64,000 bases of DNA from Cryobacterium sp. MP_M3 (GTDB lineage Bacteria > Actinomycetota > Actinomycetes > Actinomycetales > Microbacteriaceae). Below, one piece after another: positions 44,781-53,467 of this stretch. Each line of letters begins with the position of its first letter. Position 1 is the first letter of the stretch. The notes under the pieces are model-generated. The model was given only the letters and a program-made list of their open reading frames with translations, did no database searches and was not told the origin of the DNA. The DNA is taken from assembly GCF_015752155.1 (NCBI RefSeq), contig NZ_JADOVI010000001.1:248001-312000 (forward strand), given 5' to 3'. A program made the position numbers and the translations under genes.

Positions 44781-45598
44781 TACTTTCCTCCGACGCCCAT
44801 GAGGCCCTGGACAAGGGCGCGCCTGGCGAAGAGATAGACGAGCAGGACGGGGAGCATCGACAGCAACACGGCCGCCATCAGGCCGGGGATGTTGATGCCG
44901 TACTGGGACTGGAAATCGAACAGTCCGAGGGTGATGACCTTGGTCGACGCCGACTGGGTCAGGATCAGGGGGAAGAGGAACCCGTTCCAGGCCTGCAGCG
45001 CCGAGAACACGATGATGGTCGAGATGCCGCCCTTGGACAGCGGCAGCACGAGCCGGAAGAAACTGCGCATGGGCGTCGCCCCGTCCATGGCCATGGCCTC
45101 GTAGAGTTCCGGCGTGATGTCACGCATGCTGCCGCTGAGGATGAGGGTGCAGATCGGCAGGCAGAACGCGGCGGTCGGCAGGATGATGCCGATCAGGCTG
45201 TCGTAGAGGCCGGCGACGGTGATCAGGTAGAAGATCGGCACGATCACGGCCTGGGCCGGGATCGCGAGTCCGAGCAGGAAGGTGCGGAAGACGAGGGAGA
45301 TGCCGCGGCTCCGGCTGCGCACGACCGCGTAGGCCAGCGGCGGCACGAGCACGACGACGATTCCGACGACGCTCACCGTGACGATCGCCGTGTTGAGCAC
45401 GTAGGCGAGGAAACCGCTGCTGACCAGGGCGGTGAAGTTCTCCAGGGTGAAGCTGCCCGGCAGTGACAATGGGCCCTTGGCGGCGTAGCCCTGCTGGCTC
45501 TGGATCGTCGCGGTGAGCATGACGTAGATCGGCACGAGCACGATCAGGAGCCAGATGACGCTGCCGGCCCCCGCGATGTAGTTCGGTTTGGCCTTCAT
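44780..45598 (-). CDS. CUT1-type ABC permease, MalG-like (GH3 locus)
   Basis: 272-residue membrane protein with six hydrophobic segments and the EAA loop ITPELYEAMAMDGATPMRSFFRLVLPLSKGG. It overlaps the stop of the upstream permease by one base and the start of GH3 by one base, so the three are tightly coupled. Its MalF-like partner carries an in-frame stop, which questions whether this importer works. Confidence 0.92.
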   Translation of the reverse strand: MKAKPNYIAGAGSVIWLLIVLVPIYVMLTATIQSQQGYAAKGPLSLPGSFTLENFTALVSSGFLAYVLNTAIVTVSVVGIVVVLVPPLAYAVVRSRSRGISLVFRTFLLGLAIPAQAVIVPIFYLITVAGLYDSLIGIILPTAAFCLPICTLILSGSMRDITPELYEAMAMDGATPMRSFFRLVLPLSKGGISTIIVFSALQAWNGFLFPLILTQSASTKVITLGLFDFQSQYGINIPGLMAAVLLSMLPVLLVYLFARRALVQGLMGVGGK

Positions 45599-46515
45599 CA
45601 GATGCCCTCCTGCACGCTGTGCATCTTGTCGTAGCCGGTGACCCTGACCAGGACCAGGGAAATTGTCGTCGCGACAATGACGAGGACGAGCGCGATCGCG
45701 CTTCCGACGCCGAAGTCGAACGACTGGAACGCCTTCCGATACATGTAGAACGCGGTGATCGTCGTGTCGGTTCCCGGGCCGCCCTTGGTCAGGATGAGCA
45801 CCGTGTCGAACGTCGTCAGACCGCCGACGACCATGAGGATGACGGAGGTGACGATGGTGTTGCGCAGCTGCGGCAGGGTGATGCTGAAGAACTTTCAGAC
45901 CGTTCCCGCGCCGTCGATATCGGCGGCCTGGTAGAGCACCGGCGGGACTGAACGGGCTGCGCCCTGGTAGAGGAGCGTGTGCAGGGGAGTGAACTGCCAG
46001 GCCCCGACGAACGTGAGCACGGCGATCGCGCCGGCCTGGGTGCCGAGCACGTTGCCGTCGCCGCCGAAGAAGCTGCTGAACTGCCCGGGGAGGCCGAAGT
46101 TCGGGTCGAGCAGGGCCCGCCAGAGCACGGAGACCGCGGCGGAGGAGAGCAGGAGCGGCACGAAATAGATGGCCGAGAGGATGGCCCGGTTCTTCTGGTG
46201 GCCGGCCGCCCACGTGCCGAGCAGGATGCTCAACGGCGTCTGGATGGCGACCCCGAGCAGGGTCAGTAGCGCGCTCAACCAGAGGCTCTGCATCATGACC
46301 TTGTCGCCGGCCAACTTGACCCAGTTGTCGAGGCCGTTGAACGTGGGATTGCCGAGGCCGCTCCAGCTGGTGAAGGACATCACCGCGACGCCGATCAGCG
46401 GGAGGATGGCGAAGAGCGCGAAGAACAGGGTGGCGGGGAGCGCCCAGGCGAAGCCCGGGCGGCCCGCATTGGGGCCGCCCGGGTGCCGTGGGCGCCCGGT
46501 GTCGGAGCGCGTCAT
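45598..46515 (-). pseudogene. CUT1-type ABC permease, MalF-like, interrupted by an in-frame TGA
   Basis: The frame from ATG 46515 (AGGA eight bases upstream) encodes a normal MalF-like permease up to ADIDGAGTV, meets TGA at 45897-45895, and continues in the same frame with KFFSITLPQLRNTIVTSVILM to the true end at 45598. The stop falls inside the EAA loop, between DGAG and the ITLP segment. A one-base change from CGA (Arg) or TGG (Trp) explains it. Truncated at 206 residues, the product would lose the last two or three membrane helices. All neighbours are intact and the start signals are good, so the lesion is recent, a base-calling error, or tolerated through readthrough. Confidence 0.85.
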
Positions 46516-46524
46516 GTCAGGTTC

Positions 46525-47826
46525 CTAGAGCGCCTGCATCGCGGCGATGAAGCCGTCGACGTCCAGCTTGCCGCTGAAGAACTGCGCGACGGCGGTGTGC
46601 ATGTCGGCGGAGGCCGACTGCGGGTAGGCCTGGTCCCAGGAGAGCTGGAAGGCAGGGGCATCCTGCACCATCTTGAATTGGAATGCGGCGTAGGTCGGGT
46701 CGGCAGCCTGGTCGAGGAACTTCTCGGTCGAGGTCGTCGTCGTCAGATTGCCGATCGCGAGCTGGGCCTGCACGAACTCATCGGAGTACATGAGCTTGAG
46801 GAAATCGCGGGCGGTGTCGGGGTACCGGGTGGCCTTGATCACGGAGTAATAGTTGTTGGTGTTGCCGACGAGGTCCGCGGCGTCACCCTTTCCTCCCGTG
46901 ACGGTGGGGAAGGTGGCATAGCCGAGGTTGGCGGCGGTCCAGTCCTTGTCGGCGCTCTGTTGGGTGGAGTACTCCCACGAGCCCATCAGCTCGAATGCAG
47001 CCTTGCCGGTGCGTAGCAGGGCGGGCGAACCGCCGTCGACGAAGCTGACCGAGTCGAAGTTGGAGCCGAAGGCTCCTGCGTCGATGAGGTCCTTGAGCTT
47101 GGTGAGGGCGGCGCGGCTGTCCTTGCTGTCCCACGCGCTCGAGTCGCCGCCGATTGCCTTCGTCAGCAGATCGGGGCCGGCCACCCGGTCAAACATGTAC
47201 TCGTACCACATCAGTGTCGGCCACTGGTCGGCGCCACCGAGGGCGATCGGGGTGATGCCCTTGTCTTTGAGAATCTTCACGGAGGCCAGCAGGTCGTCCC
47301 AGGTTTTCGGGGATTCGATACCGGCGTCGGTGAGCACCTGCTTGTTGTTGAACAGGATGACCGGCTGGGTGCCGCGCATCGGAATGCCATACGGCACGCC
47401 GTCGATCGCGGCGGCGTTGAAGACCGAGGGGAGGAACGACGACTCGAGCTTGGGGTCGTCCTTGATCATGCCGGTCAGCGGGAGGAGCAGGTCGGCCTTC
47501 ACGAACGGCTGGATGCTGCCGCCGCCCCAATTGAAGAAGATGTCGGGGGCCGACGCGGTGCTGATGATCGTCTGGAGCTTCTGCTGGTAGTTGGCGCCGG
47601 GGATGCGGTCGAGGATGACCTTGACGTCGGACGTCGCGTTGAACTTCTTGACCATTGCCTCTTCGACCGTGTTGCCGGCATCGCCATAGACGGCGACGTG
47701 GATCACGTTCTCCGGGCGGTTGCTCGCCGCTCCGCTCGCGGTGGAGCACGCGGTGAGCGTCACTCCCAGCGCGAGTACTGCTGTGCCGGCGATGGCCCGG
47801 ATGAGCCACGTACTCTTGTTCGACAT
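46525..47826 (-). CDS. CUT1-type ABC transporter substrate-binding lipoprotein (GH3 locus)
   Basis: 433-residue oligosaccharide-binding lipoprotein; the lipobox TLTAC places the lipidated Cys at residue 27. Family-1 features are PDIFFNWGGGSIQPFV, DGVPYGIPMRGTQPVILFNNKQVL, SPKTWDDLLASVKILKDKGITPIALGGADQWP and FELMGSWEYS. GAGAGG lies six bases before ATG 47826. First gene of the operon with two permeases and GH3, divergent from a LacI gene, with a TTTCGG-N8-CCGAAA dyad and a ROK-type box in the shared region. Unlike the other binding-protein genes, only nine bases separate it from the permease gene and no hairpin is present. Confidence 0.92.
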   Translation of the reverse strand: MSNKSTWLIRAIAGTAVLALGVTLTACSTASGAASNRPENVIHVAVYGDAGNTVEEAMVKKFNATSDVKVILDRIPGANYQQKLQTIISTASAPDIFFNWGGGSIQPFVKADLLLPLTGMIKDDPKLESSFLPSVFNAAAIDGVPYGIPMRGTQPVILFNNKQVLTDAGIESPKTWDDLLASVKILKDKGITPIALGGADQWPTLMWYEYMFDRVAGPDLLTKAIGGDSSAWDSKDSRAALTKLKDLIDAGAFGSNFDSVSFVDGGSPALLRTGKAAFELMGSWEYSTQQSADKDWTAANLGYATFPTVTGGKGDAADLVGNTNNYYSVIKATRYPDTARDFLKLMYSDEFVQAQLAIGNLTTTTSTEKFLDQAADPTYAAFQFKMVQDAPAFQLSWDQAYPQSASADMHTAVAQFFSGKLDVDGFIAAMQAL

Positions 47827-47843
47827 TGAACGCCTCTCGAAAG

Positions 47844-47863
47844 TTTCGGTAATCTTGCCGAAA
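47844..47863. promoter_or_regulatory. LacI-type operator TTTCGG-N8-CCGAAA
   Basis: A perfect 6-bp inverted repeat in the divergent region between the importer operon and the LacI gene at 47961, 17 bases upstream of the importer start codon. It is the probable site of that LacI protein. Confidence 0.65.
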
Positions 47864-47895
47864 GTGATTAGGATGGTCGGAGTCTAGGTCGCCGG

Positions 47896-47918
47896 TTATG
47901 TTGCGTCAAGCCACAAAC
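47896..47918. promoter_or_regulatory. Candidate ROK/XylR box between importer and lacI
   Basis: TTATGTT-N9-CACAAAC, with the same arm spacing as the copies near xylA, chvE copy 3, the acetyltransferase and the alpha-xyloside operon. Confidence 0.6.
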
Positions 47919-47960
47919 CAACCGAGACTCGAATTCGACACCCCGAGAAAGGAACCTCAG

Positions 47961-49001
47961 ATGGGAAAGACCACCGCGGAGGACTCCGAACGCGTCACCC
48001 TCGCGGCGATCTCGGCCCTCGCCGCGGTGTCGCTGTCGACCGTGTCCAAGGTGCTCAATGGGCGGGGCGACGTCGCGGCCTCGACCCGGAGCCGGGTCGA
48101 GGCGCTCCTCACGGAGCACGGCTACAGCCGCCGGGGCGACGCAGCCGCCTCGGCGCCCCTGCTCGAGCTCGTCTTCCACGAGCTCGAGAGCGTGTGGGCG
48201 ATCGAGATCATCCGCGGCGTCGAGCGGGTGGCCAGGGAACACGGGATGAGCATCATCCTGACCGAGAGCGGGGACCGGCATTCGCCCGACCTCGATTGGA
48301 TCGACGGGGTGATCGCCCGCAACCCGGCCGGGGTGATCCTCGTCTTCTCCGACCTCTCGGCCGGGCACAAGCAGCAGCTCGCCACCCGCGGCATCCCCTT
48401 CGTCGTCGTCGATCCGGCGGGAGACCCTGCCCCCGACGTGCCGTCGATCGGCTCGGCCAACTGGTCGGGCGGGCTCGCGGCGACCCGGCACCTGATCGAC
48501 CTCGGGCACACCCGGATCGGCATGATCAGCGGCCCGTTCGACATGATGTGCTCGAGCGCACGGATCGGCGGCTATCGGGCCGCCCTCGACGCCGCGGGGA
48601 TCACCTTCGACCCGGCGCTCGTGCTCGAGGGCGACTTCCACCCCGAGGGTGCCAGGCTGCGCGCACTCGAACTGCTCGAGCGTGCCGACCGCCCCACCGC
48701 CATCTTCGCCGGAAGCGACCTGCAGGCGATGGGGGTCTACGAGGCGGCCAGAGCACTCGGCCTCGCGATCCCCGCCGACCTGTCCGTCGTCGGCTACGAC
48801 GACCTGCCGCTGGCCCGCTGGGTGGGCCCGCCGCTCACGACCGTTCGCCAACCGCTCACCGAAATGGCGGAGGAGGCGGCGCGGCTCGCGCTCCGGCTCC
48901 GGCGCGAACCCGGTCTCGAGGTGCAGCGGATGGACCTGGCCACGAGCCTGGTCTCGCGCCAGAGCACGGCGCGCGTCGATCAGGCGGTCGCCGGTCGGTA
49001 G
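47961..49001 (+). CDS. LacI-family regulator of the GH3 importer operon
   Basis: 346-residue repressor: helix-turn-helix VTLAAISALAAVSLSTVSKVLNGRGDVAASTRSRVEALLTEHGY, then a ligand core with VIARNPAGVILVFSDL, IGSANWSGGLAATRHLIDLGHTRIGMISGP and SVVGYDDLPLARWVGPPLTTVRQPL. ATG 47961 has AAGGAA six bases upstream. Divergent from the importer it likely controls, with a shared operator at 47844. The 3' end overlaps the end of the convergent GH43 gene by 22 bases. Confidence 0.92.
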   Translation: MGKTTAEDSERVTLAAISALAAVSLSTVSKVLNGRGDVAASTRSRVEALLTEHGYSRRGDAAASAPLLELVFHELESVWAIEIIRGVERVAREHGMSIILTESGDRHSPDLDWIDGVIARNPAGVILVFSDLSAGHKQQLATRGIPFVVVDPAGDPAPDVPSIGSANWSGGLAATRHLIDLGHTRIGMISGPFDMMCSSARIGGYRAALDAAGITFDPALVLEGDFHPEGARLRALELLERADRPTAIFAGSDLQAMGVYEAARALGLAIPADLSVVGYDDLPLARWVGPPLTTVRQPLTEMAEEAARLALRLRREPGLEVQRMDLATSLVSRQSTARVDQAVAGR

Positions 49002-50530
49002 TCGAAGGCCGTGACGACGGCCGGCCGGGCGGCGTCGCCGGTGGCGAACGGGCCGACAAACGTGCCCACAAAACCGCCGGCCCGTTCGGTGGTGAGCACC
49101 CCGGCATCCGTCTCGGCGACCGGGTACCTGGTGCTTCCGGCGGTCGCGACCAGCGCGACCCCTCGCCCGGACAACCGTGCCTCGAGCCGAACGCCGGCCG
49201 GGTCGGCCGCCTCGACCGGGTTGAGGCGCACGCTGCCCAGGACCCGATCGACCCCGCCGTCACGCTCGACCGCGGTCACGAGCGCGCCCGAGGGCCCCGT
49301 GCGCAACTCGAGCCGGAGCTGGAACGCCCCGCTCTGCCGCAGGGCCAGCCCCGCGGTCAGCCCGGGGGCAGGCGGGACTACCCGGATGCCGGCGCTCGCA
49401 TCCGGATGCCGCCAGCGGTATCCGAGGAACGCGGCCTGTCCGGCAGAACCCAGGTCGTGGCCGGTCGGAGTCAGTCGCAATCCGCCTGGTCCGGTCTTCG
49501 CGAAACTCGCCGGGCCGCGCAGGCTCAGCCAGTGACCGGCCGGAGCCGCTGCGGAGAAGTCGTCGTGCAGCCCGGCCGAGGTCGGCATGGCCGCGCCGGG
49601 CGGAGAGTCGAAGGGCGTGCTGCCGGCCGCGCTGAGCATCCCGGCCCCCGGGTTCACGACCGGCCAGTCGTCCTCCCAGGCCACCGGAGCCAGGAAGGTC
49701 TCCCGCCCGAGCAGGTGGCCGCCGGCCCGGGGCCGCACCCCGAGGGCGAGCGCCCACCACGATCCGTCGGGGCCGTCGACGAGGTCGGCGTGGCCGACGT
49801 TCTGCACCGCGGCCGTGCGGCCGAGGTGGCGGTGGGTCAGGATCGGGTTGCCGGGGTTGCCCTCGTAGGGGCCGGTGACCCGGCGCGAGCGGGCGACCGA
49901 CACGGCATGATGCTGCTCGGTGCCGCCCTCGGCCGCGACGAGGTAGAACCAGCCGTCGCGCTGGTAGAGGTGCGGCCCCTCCGCCCAGACCGCTCCGTGC
50001 AGGGCGCCGTTCCAGAGGATGTGCTCCTCCCCGACGAGCGCGCCGGCGGCCAGGTCGAGTTCTCGCAGCCAGACCTCGGTCTGACCGGGGTACGCGCCCG
50101 GTTCGACCAGCCTGCAGCCGGCCCACCAGGCCGTGCCGGCGTCGAAGAAGAGGTCCGGGTCGATGCCCCTGGCCTCGTCGATCCAGACCGGGTCCGACCA
50201 GGGGCCGGCAGGGTCGGTGGCGGTGACCAGGAAGGAGCCGTCGCGCTCGCCGCCGACGCTTGTGCAGGCCAGGTAGAAGCGACCGTCGTGATGGCGGAGG
50301 GTGGGGGCGTAGAGGCCGCCCGAGTCGGGGACCCCGGCCAGGTCGAGCTGGCCCGGCCGGTCGATCGCGTGTCCGATCGGTGTCCAGGTCACCAAGTCGG
50401 TGCTCGAGTGCAGCGGAAGGCCCGGGAAGTACTCGAACGAGGAGGTCACGAGGTAGAAGGTGTCCTCGACCCGGCACACCGATGGGTCGGGGTGCATGCC
50501 TGGCAGGACGGGATTCGAGTACGCGGTCAT
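48980..50530 (-). CDS. GH43 beta-xylosidase / alpha-L-arabinofuranosidase, intracellular
   Basis: 516-residue enzyme with the five-bladed propeller of GH43 and a C-terminal beta-sandwich (from about residue 330), as in XynB-type xylosidases of this length. Catalytic acids: Asp15 in MHPDPSVCR (base), Asp126 in RGIDPDLFFD (pKa modulator) and Glu184 in WAEGPHLYQ (acid). No signal peptide, so it acts in the cytoplasm on xylo- or arabinoxylo-oligosaccharides. It is divergent from chvE copy 3 and shares a 189-base control region with the ROK-type box at 50603. The gene ends 22 bases inside the convergent LacI gene. Confidence 0.93.
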   Translation of the reverse strand: MTAYSNPVLPGMHPDPSVCRVEDTFYLVTSSFEYFPGLPLHSSTDLVTWTPIGHAIDRPGQLDLAGVPDSGGLYAPTLRHHDGRFYLACTSVGGERDGSFLVTATDPAGPWSDPVWIDEARGIDPDLFFDAGTAWWAGCRLVEPGAYPGQTEVWLRELDLAAGALVGEEHILWNGALHGAVWAEGPHLYQRDGWFYLVAAEGGTEQHHAVSVARSRRVTGPYEGNPGNPILTHRHLGRTAAVQNVGHADLVDGPDGSWWALALGVRPRAGGHLLGRETFLAPVAWEDDWPVVNPGAGMLSAAGSTPFDSPPGAAMPTSAGLHDDFSAAAPAGHWLSLRGPASFAKTGPGGLRLTPTGHDLGSAGQAAFLGYRWRHPDASAGIRVVPPAPGLTAGLALRQSGAFQLRLELRTGPSGALVTAVERDGGVDRVLGSVRLNPVEAADPAGVRLEARLSGRGVALVATAGSTRYPVAETDAGVLTTERAGGFVGTFVGPFATGDAARPAVVTAFDYRPATA

Positions 50531-50579
50531 GCTTGACACCCTAGTGAGCGGCCATGCCGAGCGGCGCCGGGTTTGGTGG

Positions 50580-50607
50580 TTGTCTCCTGGCTCACAGGTG
50601 CTATATG
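50580..50607 (+). promoter_or_regulatory. Candidate promoter of chvE-mmsAB copy 3
   Basis: TTGTCT (50580-50585) and TATATG (50602-50607) are 16 bases apart. The ROK-type box begins inside the -10 element, so binding would repress. Confidence 0.5.
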
Positions 50608-50625
50608 TTGGAGCCGTCAACATAA
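50603..50625. promoter_or_regulatory. Candidate ROK/XylR box upstream of chvE copy 3
   Basis: ATATGTT-N9-AACATAA; the inner TATGTTG/CAACATA arms form a perfect 7-7-7 dyad, the most symmetric of the five copies. It overlaps the candidate -10 element. Confidence 0.75.
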
Positions 50626-50719
50626 ACGGTTCGACCGGATGTCGACCCAGCGTTACAAGGAGGTGATCGGCAGTTCTGCCTCCTCGTGCGATCACAGCAT
50701 TCAGAGCAGAAAGCAGATC

Positions 50720-51841
50720 ATGACGACAACCAAGAGGCTGTTCACCATCGTTGCCACGGGAGCAGTCGCGCTCTCGCTCGCGGCATGTTCGGGCACCACC
50801 ACCGGCTCCACCGGAAGCACCGGCGCGGCCATCGCCGACTGCAACGTCGGCATCTCGATGCCCACCCGCAGCCTCGAGCGCTGGATCAACGACGGTGAGG
50901 GTCTCAAGACCCAGCTCGAAGACGCCGGCTGCACCGTCGACCTCCAGTACGCCGACAACAAGACCGACCAGCAGATCAGCCAGATCCAGAACCAGGTCGC
51001 CGGTGGTGCCAAGATCCTGGTCGTTGCATCCATCGACGGCAAGGTGCTCTCGCCCGTGCTCGCCGAGGCCAAGAAGCAGGATGCCACGGTGATCGCCTAT
51101 GACCGGTTGATCAACGGCACCAAGGACGTCGATTACTACGCCACCTTCGACAACTACAAGGTCGGGCAGCTGCAGGGCGAGTTCATCGAAGCCCAGCTCG
51201 GCCTGGCCGACGGCAAGGGCCCGTTCAACCTCGAGCCCTTCGCCGGCAGCCCCGACGACAACAACGCCAAGTTCTTCTTCTCCGGCGCCTGGGACGTGTT
51301 GCTGCCCTACGTCGAGAGCGGCCAGCTCGTCGTACCCAGCGGCAAGGCGCCCAAGTCCAACGACGAGTGGACGACGCTCGGCATCCAGGGCTGGGCTTCT
51401 GACAAGTCCCAGGCCGAGATGGACAACCGTCTCTCCTCGTTCTACGGCAACGGCGCGAAGGTCAACGTCGTGCTCTCGCCCAACGACAGCCTGGCCGTCG
51501 GGATCGAAGCCTCGCTCAAGTCCGCGGGCTACAAGCCCGGCGCTGACTACCCGCTGATCACCGGGCAGGACGCCGACAAGGCCAACGTCAAGGCGATCCT
51601 CGATGGCGCCCAGTCGATGACCGTCTGGAAGGACACCCGCACCCTGGGCAAACAGGTCTTCACCATGATCCAGTCCATCGCGGCGGGCGACACGGTCGAG
51701 GTCAACGACACCAAGACCTATGACAACGGCAAGAAGGTCGTGCCGTCGTTCCTGCTCGCCCCCGAGGTCGTCACCAAGGACGACGTGCAGACCAAGCTCA
51801 TCGATTCCGGGTTCATCAAGGCCTCGGACGTCGGCCTCTAG
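50720..51841 (+). CDS. chvE: Multiple-monosaccharide ABC transporter substrate-binding lipoprotein (copy 3)
   Basis: 373-residue ChvE-family lipoprotein; the lipobox LSLAAC gives Cys at residue 23. Conserved blocks are [60 protein letters not shown] and TGQDADKANVKAIL. More like copy 1 than copy 2 in the ligand region (RW instead of NW after the first strand). Its box of the ROK type and position among xyl genes make D-xylose the likely ligand. The ribosome site is weak (AGAAAG nine bases before ATG 50720). Confidence 0.93.
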   Translation: MTTTKRLFTIVATGAVALSLAACSGTTTGSTGSTGAAIADCNVGISMPTRSLERWINDGEGLKTQLEDAGCTVDLQYADNKTDQQISQIQNQVAGGAKILVVASIDGKVLSPVLAEAKKQDATVIAYDRLINGTKDVDYYATFDNYKVGQLQGEFIEAQLGLADGKGPFNLEPFAGSPDDNNAKFFFSGAWDVLLPYVESGQLVVPSGKAPKSNDEWTTLGIQGWASDKSQAEMDNRLSSFYGNGAKVNVVLSPNDSLAVGIEASLKSAGYKPGADYPLITGQDADKANVKAILDGAQSMTVWKDTRTLGKQVFTMIQSIAAGDTVEVNDTKTYDNGKKVVPSFLLAPEVVTKDDVQTKLIDSGFIKASDVGL

Positions 51842-51853
51842 GTCGACTCCCCG

Positions 51854-51881
51854 GGTGGCGGGGCCGGCCGGTCCCGCCACC
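51854..51881 (+). terminator. Intercistronic hairpin between chvE copy 3 and mmsA copy 3
   Basis: A 12-bp stem (51854-51865 with 51870-51881, one G-U pair) with a GGCC loop, followed by ATTT. It sits at the same position as the hairpin of operon 1 at 1931. Confidence 0.75.
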
Positions 51882-51931
51882 ATTTCGGCACGCTGCACCA
51901 CCGATGAAACACGCTGACAGGAGCGCCAGTC

Positions 51932-53461
51932 ATGAATGGTCCGATTCTTCGGATGCTCGGCATCGAGAAGGACTTCAGTGGGGTCAAAGCCCTCGACGGG
52001 GTCTCGATCGAAGTGGAACGCGGCAAGGTCCACGGCATTTGCGGGGAGAACGGGGCCGGGAAGTCCACGCTGATGAAGGTGCTCAGCGGCGTCTACCCGC
52101 ACGGCAGTTACGACGGCAGGATCGAATTCGAGGGCGAGGAAGCCGCCTTCCGCTCGATCAACGACAGCGAAGCCGTCGGCATCGTCATCATCCACCAGGA
52201 ACTCGCCCTGAGCCCGTACCTCTCTATTGCGGAGAACATCTTCCTCGGCAACGAGAACTCGAAGCGCGGCGTCATCGACTGGAACAAGACAAACCTCGAG
52301 GCGTCGAGCCTGCTCGCGAGGGTCGGGCTCGACGAGAACCCGGCCACCAAGGTACTCGAACTCGGCGTTGGCAAGCAGCAGCTCGTCGAAATCGCCAAGG
52401 CCCTCTCCAAGCGGGTCAAGCTGCTCATCCTCGACGAACCGACCGCCGCGCTCAACGACGAAGACTCCGACCACCTGCTCGACCTGATCGAACACCTCCG
52501 CGGGCAGGGCATCACCTGCATCATCATTTCCCACAAGCTCAAGGAGATCCGCCGGATCGCAGACACCGTCACGGTGATCCGTGACGGTAAGACGATCGAG
52601 ACGATCGACATGCACGGCCCGGATGCCACCCAGGCCCGGATCATCCGCTCAATGGTGGGCCGCGACCTGAACAGCATGTTCCCGCCGCGCGAACCCAAGA
52701 TCGGCGCGGAGATCCTCCGGGTCGAGGACTGGACGGTCTACCACCCGGTCGACACGGCACGCAAGGTCGTCGACAACGCCTCCTTCACGGTGCGGGCCGG
52801 CGAGGTGGTCGGCTTCGCCGGACTGATGGGGGCCGGCCGCACCGAACTCGCAATGAGCCTGTTCGGCCGCTCCTACGGCACCAACATCTCCGGTCGGGTC
52901 TACAAGAACGGCGAGGAAATCTCCGTGCGGACCGTCGACGAGGCCATCCGGAATGGGATCGCCTATGCCACCGAGGACCGCAAGAAATACGGCCTCAACC
53001 TGATCGGCGACATCACCGTCAACGTCTCGGCCGCGGCCCTGGCCACCCTCGCGAAGTACGGGGTGATCGACCGCCACCGGGAATACAAGGTCGCCGAGAG
53101 CTACCGCACCCGGATGAATATCAAGGCGCCGACCGTCTCGGCCATCACCGGCAAACTCTCCGGCGGCAACCAGCAGAAGGTGGTGCTGTCGAAGTGGATC
53201 TTCGCCGGCCCCGACATCCTCTTCCTCGACGAACCGACGCGTGGAATCGACGTCGGCGCCAAGTACGAGATCTACGGAATCATCAACGAACTCGCCGCCG
53301 CCGGCAAAGCCGTCGTCGTCATCTCCTCTGAACTGCCGGAGCTGCTCGGCATCTCCGACCGCATCTATGCGATCTCCGACGGCCGGATCACCGGCGAAGT
53401 CGCCGGCGTCGACGCCACCCAGGAATCCCTCATGCACTACATGACCGCGGGAAAGGACTAA
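51932..53461 (+). CDS. mmsA: Multiple-monosaccharide ABC transporter ATP-binding protein (copy 3)
   Basis: 509-residue double-domain ATPase of the sugar importer. Walker [10 protein letters not shown] is at residues 38-46, the divergent domain-1 signature is [14 protein letters not shown] with Walker B LLILDEPT, and domain 2 has a degenerate P-loop GLMGAGRTE with an intact LSGGNQQK and [19 protein letters not shown] lies seven bases before the ATG. Closely related to the copies at 1994 and 5118. Probably the xylose importer's engine, judged from the locus. Confidence 0.95.
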   Translation: MNGPILRMLGIEKDFSGVKALDGVSIEVERGKVHGICGENGAGKSTLMKVLSGVYPHGSYDGRIEFEGEEAAFRSINDSEAVGIVIIHQELALSPYLSIAENIFLGNENSKRGVIDWNKTNLEASSLLARVGLDENPATKVLELGVGKQQLVEIAKALSKRVKLLILDEPTAALNDEDSDHLLDLIEHLRGQGITCIIISHKLKEIRRIADTVTVIRDGKTIETIDMHGPDATQARIIRSMVGRDLNSMFPPREPKIGAEILRVEDWTVYHPVDTARKVVDNASFTVRAGEVVGFAGLMGAGRTELAMSLFGRSYGTNISGRVYKNGEEISVRTVDEAIRNGIAYATEDRKKYGLNLIGDITVNVSAAALATLAKYGVIDRHREYKVAESYRTRMNIKAPTVSAITGKLSGGNQQKVVLSKWIFAGPDILFLDEPTRGIDVGAKYEIYGIINELAAAGKAVVVISSELPELLGISDRIYAISDGRITGEVAGVDATQESLMHYMTAGKD

Positions 53462-53467
53462 ACCGCA

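Noticed and set aside
50531-52615. Upstream extension of the GH43 frame through the divergent transporter genes
   Set aside because: The extension is a shadow of chvE and mmsA copy 3; GH43 family proteins begin at the NPVLPGMHPDPS segment just after ATG 50530.
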